64,000 bases of DNA from Moringa oleifera (taxonomy: Eukaryota; Streptophyta; Magnoliopsida; Brassicales; Moringaceae). The notes under the pieces were generated by a model that saw nothing but the letters and a program-made list of their open reading frames with translations, was not told where the DNA came from and did no database searches. Both the position numbers and the translations under genes were made by a program. Of this stretch, positions 51,391 through 62,200 are shown piece by piece. The stretch is from positions 3,353,001-3,417,000 of the forward strand of contig JAJFZO010000575.1 of the NCBI GenBank assembly GCA_021397835.1, in the 5' to 3' direction. How positions within the stretch are numbered: position 1 is the stretch's first letter; each line of letters starts with the position of its first letter.

Positions 51391-54300
51391 TCAAGAATCA
51401 TATGCGGCGGGAACATCGCTCAGATCTAAGCCTTCTGCTGGCAAGTCTGACGTCAGTGGACCCAAGATCCCATCAGAGCTGAGAGTTAAGCCGCTCTGTA
51501 AAAATTATAGAAGAAAGTTACAAATTTAGTTAACAGAGAAACTCCCCCTCTCTACCTGAATAGAAATATCCAAGATTACCTCAGGCTGGAATCTGAGCAT
51601 GTCAGCACGGGCCATGGCTTCTGCTTGAGCAATTCTCTGCCTGAATGTCTGAGCCATCTCCTCAGCCTGTTAGGACAGAAGCACAAAAATGCTAGTATTT
51701 TAGCTCTCTGGCATGGGTGTGCCCAACAGCTAGATCGCAGTATGCAATATATCAACAGAAATGACAAATGGCAGTGGAAGGATTTAATTTGGGGCGTGCT
51801 TGCCTCTTTAAACCATAGCCTCATACTCACACTAGAGAGTCTTATGGTTAACAAAATATGTAATTTTGCAAAGAAAGAGGCAGGATTAAGAAAGCACTTG
51901 TATCATAGCTGATAAATACAACTCTGGAAGCTGATTATGGTCATGTACAGGAAAATACCTTCTCAAAGACAAGCTTGGGGTTGCGAATCATATCTCCAGG
52001 GGTAGGCTCTAGCTTCTTTGTTGAGAGACTTACCCGGCCTCTTTCTCGGTCATGGCTCAGTATCATGACCTACAACATGAGAATTAGTTCTAAAAAGTTC
52101 ATTACAAAAACAGGGAGAAATTTTGACTAAAGTTCTAAGATAAGATGTAGTAGGTATACCTTGAGGGCATCACCAGGCTGAAGAACCGTAGCAATATCTG
52201 AGACGCGGTCGTGACTGATCTGACTGACATGAAGAAGGCCATTAATCCCACCAATGTCAATGAAGGCACCATATGGTTTAAGGCTCTGAACAGTTCCAAG
52301 AACCACTGATCCAATTCCAAGCTGTGCCTGGCTGTCAGCCACAGCCTTACGGTTACTGAGGACAAGCCTAGACTGTTCCTCGTCAACCTCAACAAACTTC
52401 AGAGGCAGCTCCTTCTCAAGAAGCTCTTCAGCAGTTGATTTCTGATACATAAAACAACAAAAAGACTGACAAGTTTGAAATATATCCAAAAAATAATTGG
52501 AACATAAGTTACAAACTATAATGAAATTAGGAACATGAGCAGGTGCAATTTAAAAGAACAAAGCATCAGTATCACTGGTAATGTTCAAAAACATTCATGT
52601 AGAAAATTATCGAACCATTAAAGAATTAACAGATTGCATTCACAAGGATGTCAGCTTTTCTCCCGTTGTTCAATCTTCAATGTGGCTAAAATTTTGCCTA
52701 TATGTCTGTTTGGGTTAAGAACCACTTTCACTTACACTGGTTCAACATTCATTCACTAAAGGAGGAAAAGCAAAAAAGAAAATGAAAGAAAATGATACAT
52801 TCCTGCTATGGAATTTGTTCATAAATTTATTACAAAGTTACCTGCTTTTAGTTATACATGGTGCAATGATGTGTAGGATCTGCCTAGTGTTCCATATTAG
52901 AACCAATTGTTTTTCCTTTCTTCAAAAGATTAATTACTCATAAATGCTCTCTACCGTCCATCCACATTAGAACACAAGTAAACTAAAAAAGAAATCTGTT
53001 CACAAAATAAAAGCCTCTGAAGAGATGTCCGGGTATCATGGCAATCCCAAAGATGAAAGTCTGTCATGTATAAAGGTTGGGTCTACAGGAATTTGAAAAT
53101 TAAGTATCCCAGAAGAACTGTAGATGTTACCAGATATCTGAAACAGAATGGAACAGATCCTGGATATTGAAATCAGATTAGAAAACTGACCGACGATATT
53201 TGCGAGAAAGGAACAAACCCACGAAGGCCCTCAACCACAGCCACCACTCCACCCTTGTTTGCACCAACAACCTGCATACAGAGTTCATTATTCATATAGC
53301 AAATGGTACAAAAAACCAATAATAACTGTCAACTTTCAAAAGAAGCTCTCAGTATCAAGATACATCTTTTGGTCTCTTTAAGAACTTTCAAATTCCCCTG
53401 ATACTTCTCACCAAAGCCCTCACCGAATATAAATTGGAAGATGAGGTAATCAAACCTTGTAATATGTCAGACAATAAGGGATGTGAAAACAAATGCAATG
53501 TTGCGGGTGCACACAAACGCACCTTACCCTTCACGACAACATCCTCAGCTTGAAGTTGCCTACATCGCTCCCAAGCAAGTTCGTACTGGATCATGCGTAA
53601 GCTCAAAATTAAGCTATCATCTGCTTCATTTTCACCAATTATCACAAACTCCTCCTTCAAGCCAGGTACTATACCTGCTTCTTCCACATGTTTAATTCTG
53701 TGAATGCATGCTTCTTGGACTGGCAAGTAGGCTGAAGACTTTGCAGTAATGTCCACTAATGCCCCATTGGCTTCAGTGCGGAAAACTGTTCCCTTCACCT
53801 GAAATATGTCCACATTCCTTATGTATACATACAAAAACCGTTGAACCAATCCTCCTGGTATACAGCATTAACAGTGAATAAGAAACAACTATCATAGAAG
53901 TTAAGATGCCTCTTGAATACAAGGTCACAGTTCCGCCACAAATTTCCCAATTTCAAGTAGCAAGCAACTGTTTTGCTTAAAATTAAGCTCATAGCTATCA
54001 GCAAACTAATGTTCCCGATCTTTCTACTAACTCTCAATTCCATAGGGACTATTTAAACTTTAATTCAATACACACCAAAAAGAAGAGTTCAGTCAAAAAC
54101 CTCAATCAGCAAATCCAAAACCAAGAGCTCATTCCCATTAATAGACTAAACGCGCGAAAATGGTAAACACTTTTCAAGCTTAAAATTACAAGAAGCAAAA
54201 ACAATTCAATTGAAACCAACGAAAAGATAAAGAGAGGAAAATGCGAATAACCTTGGTGCCAAGCTCAGAATTGAAGTCGTACTTCTCGATAGCGGAGTGG

Positions 54301-54551
54301 AAGTCTTCGAGAGTAAAGGGGACGCCTTCCATGGGGGCAGTACGGCATCGCTCGTAGGCGTCCTCGAAGAGTTCCTTGAGCTTGGTCCTCTCTTTGGTCT
54401 GTGCATTTGATATGGCTACTGCTGATACTATCGGCAAAGCAACCTTGCCCTTATGTTGTTGGCTCAAACTCTTGGCATGTTTCTTGGATAAACGCGAGGA
54501 TGAGAGTGGGGGACATCTTAGGCCTGTGAACTGCTGAGCCAAAGACGCCAT
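51391..54551 (-). CDS. RPS1: 30S ribosomal protein S1, chloroplastic
   Basis: S1 binds mRNA on the plastid small ribosomal subunit. Minus-strand exons 54252-54551, 53523-53798, 53191-53271, 52160-52441, 51959-52069, 51580-51666, 51391-51495, all phase 0, give 413 residues. The first about 40 residues are Ser/Lys/Gln-rich and act as a transit peptide. Three S1 RNA-binding repeats follow: [17 protein letters not shown] (from 101), [19 protein letters not shown] (from about 187) and [20 protein letters not shown] (from about 265) with [11 protein letters not shown]. The last about 60 residues are a variable acidic tail. Three repeats rather than the six of E. coli S1 are normal for plastids. It neighbours GolS as in Arabidopsis (At5g30510 beside At5g30500, from memory). 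Confidence 0.97.
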
Positions 54552-55270
54552 TGCACTCTTGGCGTGCTCCCTATCTGTTTGTGTCTCCTTGGGGATGATT
54601 TCGGTTGTGGGTTAGATAAGGTAAAGAAGGGGAGACGCGACAGTGTTATGAATCCAAACTTCAATCAACGGAGTTCAATAAGGGCCATGTAGGACCCATG
54701 AGATCGGACGGCCCAAATTAGATTTTGCCTTCGAAGGATGGTATTGCCAAGGAGTTTGGTAACATCACTAGTCCTGTACTGTTTGTCCAAATAACCATTT
54801 CAAATTCTAGTGTTTTCAGTTGATTTCCTGTTCTGATTTATAGGGCAAAAAGATCATTAGGATTCTTCATGGATTAACAATTAATAATTTCCTTTTACTA
54901 CTAACGAATAATATCAGTTTTTTTATGATATGATTCATAATAGCATCACTTTATTTGTGTTGTGTATTTTTTATAAAAAATATGTAGTTTTAAAATTTAT
55001 TATGTTAATTTAAAAAATAAATAAAATATTTATCGCTTTATCAAATTATCTATAAATCACAGAATTTTCTGGTTTGGCATGTACAGTACCAGAGAGGAAG
55101 CACACGCATATTTATTCACTTTGCAAATAGCCGAACATGGCCAAAGATCAAAATCAGATACACAAAGGTCACAAATGCTACCTTCACACAAGAAGATGGA
55201 AGGAAAGAGACAGGCCCCTGGTGCCATCAATTGAGCACCAGTCACTGCTCATGTAATCTCCACCAAAATG
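54552..55270. other. RPS1 promoter region and spacer
   Basis: The first 100-200 bp are probable RPS1 leader and promoter. The remainder is AT-rich without a recognisable gene. Confidence 0.5.
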
Positions 55271-55339
55271 GTCACATTGGCTTATCGAAGCCTTCCCACT
55301 CATTTGCTCTTGAGAGACTGGAGTTTGAACATTCAAGTC

Positions 55340-55985
55340 GCGTGCTAAACATGTAGGATTGACATAATTTTAAAAGCTAATTTGTATGTTGAATATTTAT
55401 TACGGACAAAATACATGATGTGAAACTTTCAACCCCTGATAAGTAATATCAGAGTCAAAACCGATTTTATTCGCATCCGCTTATCAAACGCTCTACCATT
55501 GCGAGTGGATCCCTTACTAAGTGAACGTGAAAAATAAGTAGACAAAGAAGCCAAATAAATATGATCCCTCCTAGTGCTCACACCGACAAAATGATGTTCG
55601 TATTTTTGGTCATGTTGCATCGTCGGATAAGCAAAGAGCTCGGATGGATATTGATCAATTTTAAAAACAACCGTATCGATTTTGTCATGCACGAGGACAC
55701 GCAACAACCGTATTGATTTCGTCACGCACCACAACATGTATGATCACAACCCCTATTATAACACAAACGCATACAAACAAAGTCAATAGGTTAAACATGT
55801 ACGAGTGATGCAATCTAAATACTTAAGGCTAAAATCATTCTTTTGAACAAGGCAAGGCTGATCAAAACCAGTAGACACCCTCGTGATTAAGATTGAACTT
55901 ATAGATGAAACAAACTCAGAGATGCCCCTAAAACGGGACAGGTGATGTAAAACTCTCAGACCAATGTTGCTATATTGACACAAAT
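55340..55985 (+). repeat. Possible small LTR/TRIM-like remnant
   Basis: TAAACATGTA occurs at about 55347 and again at about 55792, and TGATGTGAAACTTTCA (about 55417) resembles TGATGTAAAACTCTCA (about 55941). The first copy is followed by TAATATCAGAGTC (55444 on), close to the TGGTATCAGAGC primer-binding site used by initiator tRNA-Met. The pattern is that of two diverged terminal repeats around a short non-coding core. Ends are uncertain. Confidence 0.35.
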
Positions 55986-56201
55986 TCTTCATAATTTAAC
56001 TTCTTTTTCTAATCTCATTTGATAATTAAAGAAAAAAAGTAAAAGTAAACTTAACAGACATGTTGTTCTTCCAACAAGCTCTAACAGGATTGAATTGGTG
56101 ATTGCTAACATGAAAAAGAAATATTGTACAAACAGGTCAGAAAAGTGCATATTTGTGTGAGAGAATGAGGAAGAGAGATATAAGTCACCAAGACCAGTCC
56201 A

Positions 56202-59200
56202 CTAGCTTTCTGCTTTGCTGCTCTTTTTGCCTTTCTTTTGCTTCTGCTTCAATTGAGTAAGACCTGCAGCTGTGATCTTCACATTGCCAATAATTGCAGC
56301 AATCAGCTCAGGATCTGTACAGGCCTTCATCAATTCTTTCTCCCTATTTGTTGCTTCTGGCATGTGGCTAAACAAATTCATCACCGTTTTTGCAGCTACA
56401 GAGTTGAGAGCCAACAAAAAAAAAAAATTAAATGTCAGATCCTATAACAAGAAGCTCTTCAACATTGACTACATTTCACCAATTGATCCACAGATCACTC
56501 AATCTACAATATTATTGGCAGATTTTCTTCTAGGTCTTAGGGGATGGTGGGGGAGAAGCGGAGCATTTCACCTGTCAGGGCCACAAAAATGAAGCGCATG
56601 CCCAATGCATCAACCATAAACAAAGATGTTCTAACCAAATAAAAGAATATAAACTTCAATCTATGGGATCATGGATTTCAATACATAAACAAAGAAAGAA
56701 GTGCCCAACCTTTTCCTCTCTTTGCAGTGCCAGGAATTATCTTTGCTCGATACTTATATGACTGCACTGCACTGTATGGACCACAGACAGGCACAGCATA
56801 TAAGAGAACATCAGTGGACAGTGGATTCCCAGTCAAGTAATCCACGTCATTTAATCTCCCTTTCTCTTCTTCACCTATCTCATGAATATCATCCTCCTCC
56901 ATGGCCACCCTGTCCATCTCGGTAGTATCATCTGAAACTAAACGCGCTTTATCTTCGACTCTGCTATTTATATGACCATGTGAAGAATCATCTGGGTGCT
57001 CCGGACAATCCCGAGACAGGTGACCTGCCTTTTTACATTTATAACAAATTTTTGGAGCATCTGCATGACCAGCTGGATTTAAGAAAAAAATTTAATAGCA
57101 TCAATTTGGGTTGAATTATCAAAGAGGAAAAAAAGAAAAAAGAAGTCAATAGGTTGAATTATCAAAGAGGAAAAAAAAGAAAGAAGAAGACAAAAAGTAG
57201 GTACATATCTCATGCTTTCTACAAAATAATACAAGAAGTTAACCCCTAAATTTTCATTCTAACACTAAGAATTTGAAAAGCATACCAGCGGCAGGTTTCT
57301 TCCCTTCTCTAGCAGCTGCATTTCCATTTTCTGACTGCTCATCATTCTTTTGAACCTTCCCAACAGACTGAAAATTTAAGTAAAATTATCAGTTTCGGGA
57401 TGGCCATCATTCATAAAACACAAAGTAAACTTGACAAGGAAGTGTAAGACATGAAGACCTAAAAGCAGGGAACAAACAGAAACTACTTTAAAGTATCAGA
57501 ATAGTGTCGTGATCTGCCAAACAATATAACCACATCAGAGCAAAGTTAAAAGTACTCACACCCAGCAATGCCATTCGAATTTTTCTTTCTTCCTCATCTT
57601 GATCAGCATATTTCTCCTTCATCTTCTTGAGCTTACCCCTTTGCCCACGGCTGAGTTTTCCACTACCTTGCTTGCAGTTCTGAATGTTTTTCTCAGGCTG
57701 ACTGGCAGAAATATCATTCTCTTTTAGTTTTTGCTTTTGCTCCTCCATGTTAGCAGCAACAGTGTCACTGTTCTGGCCCTTCTTGAGTTTTCTTCTTTCA
57801 GCTTTTGAAATGTAAGGTTTATTTTTCAAAGTAGCTTTTTCCTCTTCACGCTTTTCTTCGTCTCTGGAACCAATATGAGATGTTGCAAGCTCATAATTTT
57901 TACCTGACACAGTAGCAGACCCAAGCCCAAGAGTTCTATCGATGAGATCCTCAAGTTGTGGCGTAACTGAAGGAACACCATGTCCAGCGATATCACATGC
58001 ATTATCATTGTCAACTGATTTAAATGTAGGCTTGTCATCAACAGGTAATTCAGGTAAATCAATTGCTTTAACATTGGAGAGTTTGTCATCCAGAATTTCC
58101 TTCTCCGACTCAATATCAGAATGTTCTTCAGGGGCCCTACTTTCTTCAACATCATTTATCTCTTCTTCCTCTTCACCTCTGACCCTTCTCTCATTTAAAT
58201 GTGATCCTAATGAGCTCTCATCCAAGCGAAACAACAAGCCAAAGCCCATGATAAGAGGATGAGGTGGAAGATAGTTTTTCTTCCCACGTATCATGAAACT
58301 CCCAACTGTAAGATATTCTCCTGTTGGAGCAGTTTTACTAACCTGGTGTGGATAAACCCACCATGCACTAGTAACAATCTTCGAGTCCCAAGCCTGACTA
58401 TGGCAAACCTACATCACAAAACTGAATTAATAAATTGAATCATGTTGCATGTGTCGTTTCACTCTATTCTGGGAATACATAATAAGACGATCAATGTATC
58501 ACAACATAGAAGATGACCTACTGTGAAACAGCCTGCTTGGTTTAAAGTGGGAGGTGGTACAGGTTGCTCAGGCCTGTGATTTTTTATCACAGTACTAGAA
58601 GCTCCATGCAGTTCAGCGTGGACATACCTGTTTCATGACCAAACTTCACGTCAGAATAGGACATCAATGTCAATGATCCAAGCTCTTGAAGAAAATAATG
58701 AGAGAAAAAGCTAGTATACTAGTAAAAGCGACAATCACACAGAACTAAAGTTGGTAAAGCACAAGTTCCACTTTATCATTTTCCTTAAAATTGATAAATC
58801 CACTGACAAGGAATTCTCCTACATTTTTTTTCCTTTTTGATAACTGGAAACTTCCCTGAGGCAGGGCACTTTCTGTACCCACCATCTTTCTCTAAAATCC
58901 AGGGAATGATGTCTTGGCCCCACAAGACCCCCTCCATAAAAAACACCAAGCTTGATCTTAGTACAGAGTTGGACCTCGGACATACATGTGGAACAACTCA
59001 TCCCACCTTCACCCAAACCAATACGGCAACCCTGTGGGGCTGTCTCTATTGCGGTAGATTTATGTTGTAAACAAATCAAAATACAAAAGCAATATATGTG
59101 AAGATTAATCTACTGGTCAACACCCACGGGAACAAAGGAAAAGTTACAAGAAAAGAATATTTGAGCAGGAAAAGTGTTGTATGAAAGAATCTTTTTATCT

Positions 59201-62200
59201 GGATAATCACAATATTTTATTCATCAAACAAACTTATATACATAATCAACTTAACTGAAATTTTAAAAATAACATGATAGTAAAACCAATAATTGAAACC
59301 TAGGACACTGCATTAGTGCTGTAACTTGCAGTAACTATTTTTAAAAACTAATATTATCTTGCAATAACTAGTTTTTTCAAGTTCTTGCAGCATCTAAGAC
59401 AGTTCTAACACTCCTCCTTGTCTTTGATGTTACAAACTCCCAATTTGCCTCTCAGCATATCAAACTTGGATTTAGGCAAAGCTTTTGTAAAAATATCAGC
59501 CACTTGTTCATCAGTCCCGCATTTTACTAAGGAAACTTCACCTTCATTCTGAATTTCTCTAAGAAAATAATAATTAATTTTAAAATGCTTTGTCTTTTCA
59601 TGACATACTGGATTTGAACAGATTGATATGATTGCTTGATTATCTACAAAGATCTAAGTTGATTCTTGCTGCACCAAATTCAAATCCTGAAGAATTTTTC
59701 TGAACCATATTGCATGACTTGCTGCTGTAGTTGCAGTAACAAACTCAGCTTCCGCAATGCTTTGAGCAGTGATTTCTTGCTTTTTTGAACACCAATGCAT
59801 CACCTCTGAACCAAAATTGAAGCAATAACCAATTGTACTCTTCATATCATCAACTGAACCTACTCAATCAGTGTCAGAAAAACCTTCAAACATCTTTCAC
59901 ACCTAACATCATAGTCAACAGTTCCTTTGATGTATCGAACAACACATTTAGCAACCTGCATGTGTTCTTCACTTGCACAGTGCATGAACCTCGATAAGAG
60001 ACTCACAGCTTGTACAATATCAAGTCCGAAAGCAGTACGATACATGAGGCATCCAATTAAACTTCTATAATAGTTTTCATTCACCTTGGCAGCTTCATAA
60101 GAGTGTCGGTAGGCTTACAACCTTCCATATGAAACTTTTTTAGGATCTCCTTGGCATATTTACACTAACTCATGAAGATCTCATTTTTCAGTTGTCTCAC
60201 TTCCAAACCGAGAAAGTAAGACATCAATTCCAAGTCAATCATCTTGAATTCCTTTAACATTTAACTTTGAAAGTATCAATAAGCCCTTGATTACTCCCTG
60301 TGACCAAAAAAACATCAACATAAAGAGAAATAATAATTAAATCAGCACCTACCTCTTTTATATAAAGAGTTGCTTCACTTAAACTTTTAATGAAGCCCAA
60401 GTTTAGTAGGTGCTCATCAATACAACTGTACCAAGCCCTTGTAACCTCCTTGAAACCATACAAAGCTTTCTTCAATAAGTAAACATTTTCCTCTTGCTCT
60501 TGCATAGCAAAACCATTTAAAAAAGCACAGTTCACATCTAGTTGGAACAGTTTCTAACCTTTTTGTGCTCCAACAACAAGCAACAAACGTATGGTGTCAA
60601 TCCTTGCAACAGGAGCAAAAGTATCAGAGTAATCTATACCAAAAACTTATGCATAACCTTTCGCAACCAGCTGTGCGTTACACTTATTTAGTAATCCATT
60701 AGAATTGAACTTTGTTCTGAAAACCCATTTCAACCCAATAACCTTTCTGTTTTGAGGTCTTTTAATATGCTCCCAAGTCTGATTTTTCTCCATCATAAAG
60801 AGCTCTTCTTCCATAGCGGCTTTCCATTTTGGCTCCAACATTGCTTCATCAACACTTGCTGGTTCACATACTGCAACATTGTATCTTGCATAAATATCAG
60901 AGAGTAATCTACTGCCTCTGATTAGCTCATCATCAACATTTTCTTCATAGGATTGTAATTCACCGAAATGTTGATCTTCAACATTTATTTTCCAGTCCCA
61001 TTGTGCTTACTCCGTAAAAACAACATCTCTACTGATGATTATCTTCTCTGTTTGAGGCTGAAATATTCTATACCTTAAAGGTGTTGCTATAGCACATGAA
61101 GATTCCAGGCTCATACTTCTTGTCTAACTTGTCTCTCTTAACCTGAGGAATACAAGAGAAACATAAACAACCAAAAACTTTCAAATTTGACAAATATGGT
61201 TTATAACTACACCATGCTTTATAAGGTGTTTAATTGTAAAGTTTTCTTCGAGTAATCTGTTCAGCGAAAAAACAGTAGTATTGGCTGCCCCTCCCCAAAA
61301 TCTTTTAGGCAAATCTTTCTCATGATGCAAACAACAAGTCATCTCCATAATGGTTCTATTTTTTTCTTTCACCGACTCCATTTTGTTATGGAGTATAAGG
61401 AGCAGTAAGTGGATGCTCAATTTCAGCATCTTCACAAAAGTTAAATACATTTTCTGAGGTGTACTCTTAGCCATTGTTTGACCTTAATACCACCATCTTG
61501 CAGCCACTTTGATTTTGTACCAAAGCTTTAAATCTCTAGAATACAAGAGTTACTTCAAATTTGAACCTAAGAAAGTATATCCAACACATTCTGGTTAACT
61601 CACCTATAAAGGCAATATAACACTTACCGCCTTTTGAGTGATGGTGTTCTAAATGGCTTTCAATGTTTGTATATACTAGTTGAAGCTTGTGAGAAGCCCT
61701 CCAAGCCTTTTTTGAAAAAGGCAGCCTTGTCTGCTTATCAAATTGACAAGCTTTGCAACTTGAGATGCTTTCTTCCAAGGGATCCAAGCCTTTTACCGGT
61801 TTATGTTTCTATATTAAAAGAATTGTAGAATGATGATAATGCCCTAACCCTTTATGCCAAAGGTGAGTGATGCTTGCAGAAGCTTGGTATGCATATTGCT
61901 CTTTCTCCATCAAATCAAGTGAGAAGCTCTTCCCATTCATTTTAAGGGTAAATAATTCTAGTCCCTTTGCATCGTTGATCACACATGTCCTATTCTCAAA
62001 AAGGACTTTAAAACCTTTCTCAACTAATTGACCAACACTTAACAAATTTTGATCGATTTCTAGAACATATAACACATCAGTAATCACTTTAATATCAGAA
62101 AGAGTTTCAATTGCAACAGAACCTTTACGTTCAACAAATATATAATCCCCATTTCCAACTTTGACTTTGAAAATTGATGTTCTATGAAATTTTTTGAAAA

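Noticed and set aside
58819..59079. Open frames on both strands in the NEMF intron
   Set aside because: Overlapping frames without domains in an intron next to a transposon; possibly an old repeat, not a gene.
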